A stretch of 64,000 nucleotides of DNA, from positions 1,488,001 through 1,552,000 of the forward strand of contig NZ_CP007014.1 of assembly GCF_000452705.1 (NCBI RefSeq), written 5' to 3'. Under the pieces are notes generated by a model. That model was not told where the DNA came from, did no database searches, and saw only the letters and a list, made by a program, of their open reading frames with translations. Shown here in pieces: positions 56,919 to 64,000 of this stretch (within the stretch, counting starts at the first letter, position 1; every line of letters begins with the position of its first letter). Origin of the DNA: Pseudomonas syringae CC1557. GTDB taxonomy: Bacteria > Pseudomonadota > Gammaproteobacteria > Pseudomonadales > Pseudomonadaceae. Both the position numbers and the translations under genes were made by a program.

Positions 56919-59269
56919 GCCCGTTCCTCGGTGATCGGTATCCACTGATCAAGAATGCTGACCAGTTCGGCGCGTCTGAACGGCTTGGCCAGATAGTCAT
57001 TCATACCCGCTGCCTTGCAGCGCTCGCGCTCGTCAGGCATGGCGTTAGCCGTCAGGGCTACGATCGGCAGGTTCGGCCAGCGACCGCTGCTGCGGATCTG
57101 CCGGCTGGCTTCGTAACCGTCCATGACCGGCATGTTGCAGTCCATCAGTACCAGGTCGAAGTGGTCGTGTTCCAGTTGCTCCAGCGCCTCGCCGCCATGG
57201 CTGCTGACAACCACTTCGCAGCCCAGTTTGCCAAGAATGCCCTTGGCCACCAGTTGGTTGACCGGATTGTCCTCGACCAGCAGCACGCGCGCGGGACGTT
57301 GCGTGGTGTGCTCAAGTGCCATCGGGTCGCGTAAGCCGGGTTCTTCCTGACTCAGAACCCGCCGCAGGGTGTGGTAGAGCGCATTGCGCGCCAGTGGCCG
57401 GGCCTGCTGCTGCAGCGGTGCCAAAGCGGCCACTTGCTCGGCAGGCATGAAGTTGCCGTAGGCGGTGACCAGCAGAATCGGTACCGGTGTGGTCGGACGG
57501 ATCGCGAACAGGCACTCGGGGCAGTCGGTAATCACCAGGTCCGGACCGCTGTCGAGCTCCATGTCATCCGGACTGTCGTCGATGCTGCGTCGCTTGACGT
57601 CAACGCCCCAGAACGGAAGTAGGGTGCCAAGCAGCTCCACCAGGCCGCTGCCTGCCGAGCTGATCACTGTGACTCGGCCTTTGAGCGGGGTCTGAGCGAC
57701 CGCAGGCAGGTTGATCGGCAGTGGCAGTTCGGCGCAGAACTGACTGCCAAAGCCGGATTGCGACTGAATGCTCAACTGGCCGTTCATGGCCTCGCACAGG
57801 TTGTTGGTCAACGCCAGCCCCAGTCCGGTGCCGCCGTACTGTCGGGTGATAGCGGCTTCTGCCTGAGTGAAAGGCTGAAAGATTTTGGCCTGAGCGTCCT
57901 GCGCGATGCCGATACCTGTATCGCGTACTTCGATGCGCACCCGGTTTTCTCCGCTGGTAGCGTCCAGGTAATGCGTCAGGCGTACGTCTACGCGACCGAA
58001 ACGGGTGAATTTGAGCGCATTGGACAGCAGATTGCTGACAATCTGCCGGACCCGGGTCGGGTCGCCGGTGACCATGGCCGGGAAGTCCGGCGCGATCAGG
58101 CAGGTCAGCTCCACACTGGGCGCTGCGTTCTGCGACAGCAGGTTGGCGGTGTCCTCGATCAGTGCGCCGAGGTCGAACGGGATGCGTTCGATTTCCAGAT
58201 GTCCGGCGTCGAACTTGGACATATCGAGAATATCGTTGAGCAGTTCCACCAGCACTTTGCCCGAATCATGGGCGATCATCAGTTGCTGGCGTTGCTCGGC
58301 ACCGAGCGGGCTGTCCAGCGACAGGGCGAGCATGCCCAGCAGGCCGTTGAGCGGAGTGCGGATTTCATGACTCATGTGCGCCAGAAACGCCGAGCGGGCG
58401 TGCGCCATGTCCAGCGCGGTGCTGCGTGCGATCTGCAGTTCCTCGTTGGACTGGCGCAGGCGCATATTACTGGCCTTGAGTTCGTTGGTGCGTGCCGAGA
58501 CGATGTTTTCCAGTTGATTGAGGTGGTCGGTCAAGCGGTCCTCGGCCGCGCGGCGTCTGGAAAACTCGCCGCTCATGGTTTCGATCTGACGGTTGAACGT
58601 GGCGACCAGCACGCCGATTTCATCCTGCTCATGGTGCGGCGGGCAGTTGATTCTGGCTTGATCGGGACTGCGCGGGTCGCGGCTGCTCAGTTCCCTGATC
58701 ACCCGGACCAGCGGCTTGGTGAGCGTCGCGTAGAACAGAATGGTCAGAATCCCCGCCAGCGCCAGACTGCGCAGAAAGCCGTTGAGCAGGGTGATTTCTG
58801 CGCGTTGCAGGAAATGGCTGCCGAAAGCGAAGGTGTCGACGGTCAGGTAGAGTGTGCCGATGGTTTCGTCCGGCAGATGATCAAGGTGCAGCTTTTCCTG
58901 AAACTGGCGGCTTTCGCCGAACAGCCAGTCACTGAGCATTCGATAGCGCCCAGCACCCATCGGGCGTTCGACGCTGGCGAGCACGGTGTCGTTGTTGTCG
59001 GTCAGGCGCGCACTGATCACGGCAGGGGAGTGCAGCAGCCCCAAGGTCAGTTCCTGAGCCAGCTCGGCATCGATGTTATAGGCAATGCGCGACGCGGGAT
59101 TGCGGGTGATTTCCAGCAGGGACTTGATTTCGCGATTGATGGAGGCGTCTTCGCTGGCATAATCAAGCGCAATCTGCGCGAAGCTCAGCAAGGTTCCCAG
59201 GACAAAGCCGATCAGCACCGAAAGGCGCGCCTGCTTGAATGAAAGCCTGTTTTTGAGCGATATATCCAT
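56915..59269 (-). CDS. sagS: Hybrid sensor kinase/response regulator, SagS-like
   Basis: The 784-residue protein has TM1 (about 15-35), a periplasmic sensor region (36-160), TM2 (about 165-185) and a HAMP-like and coiled-coil segment. The HisKA box has His301 in HMSHEIRTPLNGLLG. An ATPase domain (about 400-520) and a degenerate receiver-like part (about 530-645) follow. The final receiver domain has Asp710 and Lys762. In P. aeruginosa the gene in the same position next to gpx/msrB is sagS, which feeds HptB and biofilm development. The name rests on layout and neighbours. Confidence 0.75.
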   Translation of the reverse strand: MDISLKNRLSFKQARLSVLIGFVLGTLLSFAQIALDYASEDASINREIKSLLEITRNPASRIAYNIDAELAQELTLGLLHSPAVISARLTDNNDTVLASVERPMGAGRYRMLSDWLFGESRQFQEKLHLDHLPDETIGTLYLTVDTFAFGSHFLQRAEITLLNGFLRSLALAGILTILFYATLTKPLVRVIRELSSRDPRSPDQARINCPPHHEQDEIGVLVATFNRQIETMSGEFSRRRAAEDRLTDHLNQLENIVSARTNELKASNMRLRQSNEELQIARSTALDMAHARSAFLAHMSHEIRTPLNGLLGMLALSLDSPLGAEQRQQLMIAHDSGKVLVELLNDILDMSKFDAGHLEIERIPFDLGALIEDTANLLSQNAAPSVELTCLIAPDFPAMVTGDPTRVRQIVSNLLSNALKFTRFGRVDVRLTHYLDATSGENRVRIEVRDTGIGIAQDAQAKIFQPFTQAEAAITRQYGGTGLGLALTNNLCEAMNGQLSIQSQSGFGSQFCAELPLPINLPAVAQTPLKGRVTVISSAGSGLVELLGTLLPFWGVDVKRRSIDDSPDDMELDSGPDLVITDCPECLFAIRPTTPVPILLVTAYGNFMPAEQVAALAPLQQQARPLARNALYHTLRRVLSQEEPGLRDPMALEHTTQRPARVLLVEDNPVNQLVAKGILGKLGCEVVVSSHGGEALEQLEHDHFDLVLMDCNMPVMDGYEASRQIRSSGRWPNLPIVALTANAMPDERERCKAAGMNDYLAKPFRRAELVSILDQWIPITEERA

Positions 59270-59360
59270 GAATACCTACTGCCACTTCGGGTGCCCGGTG
59301 CCGGCCAAGCATAGCTGATCGGCATCGGTGACCAATCAGTTAAATATATAAGGAGATCCC

Positions 59361-60251
59361 GTGGATTCTCGGTTGGATGCTTTTCTGCAACGCGCCGATG
59401 CCGTGCTGGCCCGGCTGGAGCCTCTGCTGCCTGCGCTACGTGAGCCGGTCGAGTGGAGACAGGTGCTTGCCGCCCGCTGGGTACGCGAGGGGCGCAGCGG
59501 CTATCTGATGCCGCTGCAGGTCAGTCTCGATACGCGTCTGACTGATCTGATCGGCGTCGACCTGCAGCGCGACCAGTTGGGGCGCAACACACGCCAGTTC
59601 ATTGAAGGTCTGCCGGCCAACCACGCCTTGCTATGGGGTTCACGGGGTACAGGCAAGTCCTCGTTGATCCGCGCGCTGCTGGCCGAATACGCCTCGGCAG
59701 GTCTGCGCCTGATCGAAATCGAGCGTGATCACCTGGGCGACTTGCCTCGCGTGGTCGAGCAACTGCAAAAACTGCCGCAGCGTTTCGTGCTGTTCTGTGA
59801 CGATTTGTCGTTCGAATCGGGCGAGGGCGATTATCGCGTGCTGAAAAGCGTGCTCGACGGCTCGCTGGAACAGGCCCCTGACAACGTGCTGCTGTATGCC
59901 ACGTCCAATCGCCGCCATCTGGTGCCCGAGAAGGAGAGCGACAACGCCAACTGGGCCCACGTTGATGGTGAATTGCATCCCAGCGAAGCGGTGGAAGACA
60001 AGATTGCACTGTCCGACCGGTTCGGCCTGTGGCTGTCGTTCTATCCGTTCACGCAGGAACACTACCTGAATGTCGTCGAACACTGGATCACTCAACTGGC
60101 GCACAAGGCAGGTTTGCAATGGCAGCGCGACGAGCCACTGGAAAAGGCTGCAATCCGCTGGGCCACAGCGCGGGGCAATCGTAATGGTCGCTGCGCTTAT
60201 CAATTTGCGCGTTACTGGGTAGGACTTGAATTGTTGGAGCAACACACATGA
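59361..60251 (+). CDS. DUF815 AAA+-type ATP-binding protein
   Basis: The 296-residue protein has a P-loop, ALLWGSRGTGKSSLIRALL, near residue 90, and a Walker-B-like FVLFCDDLSFE near residue 150. The sensor-like NVLLYATSNRRHLVPE is characteristic of DUF815. It is probably a cytosolic AAA+ ATPase with no assigned substrate. The start is GTG 59361, seven bases after AGGAG. Its end overlaps the next start (ATGA), so it is coupled to the free-methionine sulfoxide reductase gene. Divergent from the hybrid kinase. Confidence 0.85.
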   Translation: MDSRLDAFLQRADAVLARLEPLLPALREPVEWRQVLAARWVREGRSGYLMPLQVSLDTRLTDLIGVDLQRDQLGRNTRQFIEGLPANHALLWGSRGTGKSSLIRALLAEYASAGLRLIEIERDHLGDLPRVVEQLQKLPQRFVLFCDDLSFESGEGDYRVLKSVLDGSLEQAPDNVLLYATSNRRHLVPEKESDNANWAHVDGELHPSEAVEDKIALSDRFGLWLSFYPFTQEHYLNVVEHWITQLAHKAGLQWQRDEPLEKAAIRWATARGNRNGRCAYQFARYWVGLELLEQHT

Positions 60252-60730
60252 TTGATTTGCAAAACACCGGCAGCGGACTTGACGGCTATGGCTTGCTGGC
60301 GGCTCAACTTGAGGCGCTGCTCGCCGATGAGCGTGATTTCATTGCCAATGCTGCACAGTTTTCGGCGTTTCTCTACACCCAGATCGAGGATTTGAACTGG
60401 GCGGGCTTTTATCTCAATCGCAACGAAGAGCTGGTGCTCGGGCCGTTTCAGGGGCAGATCGCCTGCGTGCGCATTCCCTTTGGTCGCGGCGTGTGCGGGG
60501 CGGCGGCGCAGAGTCGGCAAACCCAGCGTGTTCAGGACGTGCACGAATTTCCCGGGCATATCGCGTGCGACAGCGCGTCGAACAGTGAACTGGTGGTGCC
60601 GCTGGTCAAGGAAGGGCGTCTGATCGGTGTGCTGGATCTGGACAGTCCGAGCGTGGGGCGTTTTGCGGAAGTGGATCAGGTGGGAATCGAGCGTCTGGCT
60701 GCTATCTTTCTGGCTGCTACCGACTGCTGA
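60248..60730 (+). CDS. msrC: Free methionine-R-sulfoxide reductase (GAF type)
   Basis: The 160-residue GAF protein has the three conserved Cys of fRMsr at positions 73, 83 and 107, with spacings 10 and 24, as in the E. coli enzyme. Motifs include NWAGFYLN, IPFGRGVCGAAA and HIACDSASNSE. It reduces free methionine-R-sulfoxide with thioredoxin. It is coupled to the DUF815 gene by a four-base overlap. With msrB it forms a local methionine-repair pair. The downstream gene is convergent. Confidence 0.93.
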   Translation: MIDLQNTGSGLDGYGLLAAQLEALLADERDFIANAAQFSAFLYTQIEDLNWAGFYLNRNEELVLGPFQGQIACVRIPFGRGVCGAAAQSRQTQRVQDVHEFPGHIACDSASNSELVVPLVKEGRLIGVLDLDSPSVGRFAEVDQVGIERLAAIFLAATDC

Positions 60731-60788
60731 GCAGGTCTCGGTCTGCTGGTCGCTGCCCGTGTTCGTGCGGGCAGCGGCGGTGCAGTCA

Positions 60789-61559
60789 TCAATCGTAGAT
60801 GACTTTTTTCTTCCATTCCGATTCGGTGTCGTCCTGCTTGAGACCTTCTGTCAGCGCGTTGTCGTCGTCTTCGGTCGGCGCGGTGTTGGTCAAGACCACC
60901 GAGTTTGCACGGGCCAGTTGCTTTTCCATCGCCAGCAGTTGTTGCTGATAGGTGACGGGGTCCGGCTGGTTGCGCAAATACTGCACGCCCCGCTCGAAGG
61001 CCAGACGCGCCTGGCCTGGCTGATCCTGAGACAGTGCAGTCTGGCCCAGGTTGTTGAAGAACTCGATGTGCAGGTTGACCAGAATGGTGCGGATCTCACG
61101 GATCCAGTGCTTGGCTTCGCTGGTCTGCAGAAAACCGTCATGCGCAGCACGTGTGACCTGACCATGCAGGGCTTCGAGCAGAAAACGAACGTCCTTGGCC
61201 TTGGCTTCGGTCTGGATCGGCGCGACCGGGTTGGGTATTTCGATGCCTTCACCCTTGTCAATCTGCGCTTCCAGTTCGCCGATGCGGTGTTTCAGTTGGG
61301 CGTTGCCTTTTTCCATGTTCAGCATGCGCTGCACAACGTTGAGTTCCAGGCGAGCCAATAGCAGCTTCAATGCTGGCGACATCAGCTGGCCCGGGAACAC
61401 TTCGTTAATCTCGCTGCAGCGACGCAGGCGATCGCTCAGCTCTACCTTGGTTCGGGCTTTTTCCAGTTTGCCGTTTTCAGCGACGTGATTCAGGTAGCCG
61501 ATCGCGATGAGCAGTGCGATACCTGCTACTACCATCAGCGTGATCATGAGTGGAGTCAC
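60789..61559 (-). CDS. Membrane-anchored helical protein, conserved hypothetical
   Basis: The 256-residue product has one N-terminal membrane span (about 4-22). A long helical region, including coiled-coil NMEKGNAQLKHRIGELEAQID, follows, and then a TPR-like LGQTALSQDQPGQARLAFERGVQYL. The acidic C-terminus ends Lys-Lys-Lys-Val-Ile-Tyr-Asp. It looks like a cytoplasmic scaffold at the inner membrane. I recall a conserved gene of this type near the tRNA cluster in pseudomonads, but its function is unknown. Confidence 0.7.
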   Translation of the reverse strand: MTPLMITLMVVAGIALLIAIGYLNHVAENGKLEKARTKVELSDRLRRCSEINEVFPGQLMSPALKLLLARLELNVVQRMLNMEKGNAQLKHRIGELEAQIDKGEGIEIPNPVAPIQTEAKAKDVRFLLEALHGQVTRAAHDGFLQTSEAKHWIREIRTILVNLHIEFFNNLGQTALSQDQPGQARLAFERGVQYLRNQPDPVTYQQQLLAMEKQLARANSVVLTNTAPTEDDDNALTEGLKQDDTESEWKKKVIYD

Positions 61560-61781
61560 TGTGCAAACCTCATTCGTTCAATTAGTTTTAGCGCGAGTGT
61601 AGTGGCTAAGCACTACTGCGCATAGATGTCCTTATCCGAGTTTGTCGGCATCTCTTCTATATAGATTAGGACAGATTAGGCAACTGAACGATATAGGTCG
61701 GGCAGGCGGACGGCTGGCGACCATCGGTGGGTGTGCGAACGGCATCGAAGTTATTGATTTCAATAAATTTTCAGAATGGGG

Positions 61782-61810
61782 TTGACGACCCCTCAAAGCA
61801 TCCATAGAAT
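61782..61810 (+). promoter_or_regulatory. Promoter of the tRNA operon
   Basis: TTGACG (61782-61787) and TAGAAT (61805-61810) are separated by exactly 17 bases. A GC-rich GCGCGCC stretch, the kind linked to stringent control of stable RNA promoters, follows directly. Transcription would start at about 61817, some 57 bases before the first tRNA. The rest of 61560-61873 holds no gene. Confidence 0.8.
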
Positions 61811-61873
61811 GCGCGCCACTTACAGCGTAAAGCACACAGCGTAGCGCAAATAAGTAGTGAATGTTGTACGCGT

Positions 61874-61949
61874 GTCCCCTTCGTCTAGTGGCCTAGGACA
61901 CCGCCCTTTCACGGCGGTAACAGGGGTTCGAGTCCCCTAGGGGACGCCA
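61874..61949 (+). tRNA. tRNA-Glu (TTC), copy 1
   Basis: The 76-base gene folds to a full cloverleaf: acceptor stem GTCCCCT/AGGGGAC, TTCGAGTCC T loop, and anticodon TTC at 61908-61910 in a CTTTCAC loop. CCA is encoded. Confidence 0.97.
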
Positions 61950-61953
61950 TTTT

Positions 61954-62029
<76 letters not shown>

Positions 62030-62129
62030 TTTTTAAGCAGCTTTGCTTCAGGGCAGGGTTGAGTGAAACCAGTACACATCTGCGGATGATGTCTGGAACT
62101 GGAACACACACCATGGTGTTTCAGGCAGT

Positions 62130-62205
62130 GTCCCCTTCGTCTAGTGGCCTAGGACACCGCCCTTTCACGGCGGTAACAGGGGTTCGAGTCCCCTAGGGGA
62201 CGCCA
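62130..62205 (+). tRNA. tRNA-Glu (TTC), copy 2
   Basis: This gene is identical base for base to the copy at 61874-61949. It lies 256 bases downstream of it in the same operon. CCA is encoded. Confidence 0.97.
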
Positions 62206-62209
62206 TTTT

Positions 62210-62285
<76 letters not shown>

Positions 62286-62292
62286 TATTCAC

Positions 62293-62322
62293 AAAAACGC
62301 CGCTCATCAGAGCGGCGTTTTT
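62293..62322 (+). terminator. Terminator of the tRNA operon
   Basis: AAAAACGCCGCT (62293-62304) and AGCGGCGTTTTT (62311-62322) form a 12-bp stem with a CATCAG loop and end in T residues. Confidence 0.88.
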
Positions 62323-62348
62323 GTTTGTGCGTTATCCCTCCATACAAG

Positions 62349-62372
62349 AACGCCGCTTCCAGGAGCGGCGTT
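62349..62372 (-). terminator. Second, near-identical hairpin (pirin side)
   Basis: AACGCCGCT (62349-62357) and AGCGGCGTT (62364-62372) repeat the stem of the preceding terminator. It lies 15 bases after the pirin stop on the minus strand, and may end that transcript or back up the tRNA terminator. Confidence 0.55.
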
Positions 62373-62386
62373 TTGTAAGCATCGGC

Positions 62387-63109
62387 TCAAGGCATCTGCG
62401 GCAGTTCATTAGGCCGCATATCGAACACCAGCACTTCCGCATCAACCCCTTCGCTCAGGCTGATCAGCCGCTCGTTACGCACGCGCACCCCGTCACCTTC
62501 GCCAAGTCGCTCGCCATTGAGCAGCACGCTGCCACGGGCGACATGCACGTAGGCATAGCGATTGTCAGCCAGCTCAAGCGCGGCGCTTTCATCACCATCG
62601 AACAGACCGGCATACACACGGGCGTCCTGACGAACTTTCAGTGCGCCATTCTCGCCCTCAGGGGCGATGATCAGTTGCAAACGGCCGCGTTTCTGCTCAG
62701 GGCTGAAGTGTTCCTGCTGATAGTTGGGAGTAGCCCCGGCGACATTCGGCACGATCCATATCTGCAGGAAGTGCACGCCTTCGGTCTGCGAGTGGTTGAA
62801 TTCGCTGTGCGCCACGCCGCTACCGGCACTCATCAGCTGCACGTCGCCAGGGCGTATCACCGAGCCGGTACCCAGCGTGTCCTTGTGTTCCAGCGCGCCT
62901 TCCAGCACATAGGAAAAGATCTCCATGTCGCGGTGCGGGTGCTGGCCGAAGCCCTTGCCTGCAATCACCCGGTCATCATTGATGACCAGCAGATCGGAAA
63001 AGCCCTGTTCCTGAGGGTTGCGATAGCTGGCGAACGAAAAGGTGTGGAAGGATTTCAGCCAGCCATGATCAGCTGCGCCGCGATCGGAAGCGTTGCGAAG
63101 AGTCAGCAT
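62387..63109 (-). CDS. Pirin-family bicupin protein (YhhW-like)
   Basis: The 240-residue protein has two cupin domains. The N-terminal one has the metal ligands in FGQHPHRDMEIFSYVLEG (His near 55 and 57, Glu near 60) and the later SGVAHSEFN His. Pirins of this type include quercetin 2,3-dioxygenases such as YhhW and redox-linked regulators. The substrate is unknown. The start ATG 63109 is the conserved MLTLRNASDRG. It is divergent from a LysR gene across about 184 bases, which may control it. Confidence 0.9.
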   Translation of the reverse strand: MLTLRNASDRGAADHGWLKSFHTFSFASYRNPQEQGFSDLLVINDDRVIAGKGFGQHPHRDMEIFSYVLEGALEHKDTLGTGSVIRPGDVQLMSAGSGVAHSEFNHSQTEGVHFLQIWIVPNVAGATPNYQQEHFSPEQKRGRLQLIIAPEGENGALKVRQDARVYAGLFDGDESAALELADNRYAYVHVARGSVLLNGERLGEGDGVRVRNERLISLSEGVDAEVLVFDMRPNELPQMP

Positions 63110-63293
63110 GATTCTTTCTCCATCGGGTATCGACGCTGCACATTCAGCAATCGATCAAGTGAGATCAAGATTACTGGTTATCTTTCGGTGCAATAAGTAG
63201 CTGAAAGACGAATCACTGTCTCGCTGTGGTTGACAGTTCCAGGTGAAGGATTAGGCTCTGCTGAATGCAGTCCAGCTCACTCAGGCGATGCCG

Positions 63294-64000
63294 ATGAACC
63301 CTTTTGAAGACATGCGTATCTTTTGCCAGGTCATGGAGTCCGGCAGTTTCACGGCCGCCTCTGACAAGCTCGGGCTGTCCAAGCAGTTTGTCAGTCGCCG
63401 TCTGATGCAACTGGAGGAACGGCTTGGCGTGCGTTTGCTCAACCGCTCGACGCGGCGTCTGGATGCTACGCCTCTGGGCCAAAGCTATTACGAATCGGCC
63501 TTGCGCTTGCTGGCCGAAGTCGAGCAGGTCGAGCAGGGCATCACCGGGCAGGGCAGCGAACCGCGTGGCACATTGCGCCTTAGCGCCCCCTTGTCGTTTG
63601 CCGTCGTCCACCTGGGCTGCCTGTTGCCAGAGTTTTTACAGCGCTACCGTGACGTAGCGGTGGAGGTCGACTTGAGCGACCGGCCGGTGGACGTGATCAG
63701 CGAGGGCTACGATCTGGTGCTGCGCATTGGCATGCTGGAGGACTCCAGCCTGATCGCACGCCGCATCGCTGCAATCGATCGGGTTTACTGCGCCAGCCCG
63801 GGCTACCTCGCCGAGCGCGGCACGCCGCTGGAGCCTGAAGACCTGCATCAGCACGACTGCCTGCCTTATGGTCACAGCCGCCAAGTGCAATGGCGTTTTC
63901 AAGGGGCGGGCAAAGCGTCGAGCCTGAGCGTCAGTGGGCGAATGCGCGTCAATAACGGCGAGTTGCTCAGAGATGCAGCAGTTGCGGGGCTGGGAATCAC
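63294..64000 (+). CDS. LysR-family regulator, cut by the window end
   Basis: The frame is open from ATG 63294 (or 63288) to the window end, giving about 235 residues. The N-terminal MNPFEDMRIFCQVMESGSFT and SDKLGLSKQFVSRRLMQLEERLGVRLLNRSTRRL are a typical winged-helix DNA-binding domain. The effector domain begins near residue 90 with GTLRLSAPLSFAVVHL. The C-terminus is missing. It is divergent from the pirin gene, a usual arrangement for a LysR regulator and its target. Confidence 0.9.
   Translation, partial: MNPFEDMRIFCQVMESGSFTAASDKLGLSKQFVSRRLMQLEERLGVRLLNRSTRRLDATPLGQSYYESALRLLAEVEQVEQGITGQGSEPRGTLRLSAPLSFAVVHLGCLLPEFLQRYRDVAVEVDLSDRPVDVISEGYDLVLRIGMLEDSSLIARRIAAIDRVYCASPGYLAERGTPLEPEDLHQHDCLPYGHSRQVQWRFQGAGKASSLSVSGRMRVNNGELLRDAAVAGLGI

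Noticed and set aside
57758..59242. A 494-codon rightward frame antisense to the hybrid kinase
   Set aside because: Shadow of the kinase gene; no start signal and no recognisable domain.

Overview
The window is chromosomal DNA from a fluorescent Pseudomonas, most likely the P. syringae complex. The evidence is GC-rich coding DNA with typical Pseudomonas codon use, and gene orders recalled from that genus: mtaD/mtnA-gyrA-serC-pheA-tyrA/aroA-cmk-rpsA-ihfB followed by the wbp locus, and htpX, aminotransferase, msrB, gpx and a SagS-type hybrid kinase. A UndA-type fatty-acid decarboxylase and an EarP/EF-P pair also fit. Species assignment is inference, since no database search was possible. There is no phage, insertion sequence, CRISPR array or rRNA.

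Layout. 1-8.2 kb: a small membrane protein, a DnaA-box cluster, rmuC, a 40-residue microprotein, an acyl-carrier-like protein lacking the carrier serine, tapT, an EamA transporter, a quinone reductase, fumC, a DUF2059 protein and BolA. 8.3-16.1 kb: trhO, a DsbA-like protein, an ABC exporter, a GGDEF-EAL protein, undA and a GAF-like/GGDEF protein. 16.2-21 kb: a leftward run mtaD-ubiG-mupP-SDR diverges from mtnA. 21.3-31.4 kb: gyrA, serC, pheA, a tyrA fusion, cmk, rpsA, ihfB, lapA. 31.8-38 kb: a metallo-hydrolase and a very short O-antigen segment (wbpV-like, wbpL, wbpM), then a ComEA-like gene. 38.1-47.9 kb: TetR, TlpA, a transporter, small genes, a Gre-like factor, earP-efp, ohr-ohrR, a TSUP permease, LysR, DUF1127. 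47.9-64 kb: class II DAHP synthase, a spermidine-synthase-like protein, deaD, a LigB dioxygenase behind a perfect palindrome, htpX, alaA, msrB, gpx, the hybrid kinase, a DUF815 ATPase, free-Met sulfoxide reductase, four tRNA genes in two identical Glu-Gly pairs, pirin and a LysR gene cut by the window end.

How the genes work together. The 21-31 kb block joins aromatic amino-acid and serine synthesis to replication and translation functions. mtaD and mtnA are two steps of methylthioadenosine salvage. EarP rhamnosylates EF-P at Arg32. MsrB, glutathione peroxidase, free-Met-R-sulfoxide reductase, HtpX and Ohr/OhrR form an oxidative and membrane damage theme. Two c-di-GMP enzymes and the hybrid kinase point to surface-lifestyle control.

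The most unusual observation is the tyrA fusion. The expected full-length EPSP synthase (AroA) domain is reduced to about its C-terminal half, and conserved Lys, Arg and His active-site positions are replaced, yet the reading frame stays open. The hisC gene usually found between pheA and tyrA is also absent; only a well-initiated 17-codon ORF is there. Other points of note are the Ser-less acyl carrier protein, the 41-bp palindrome at 53183-53223, and the minimal O-antigen locus with an inserted beta-CASP metallo-hydrolase.
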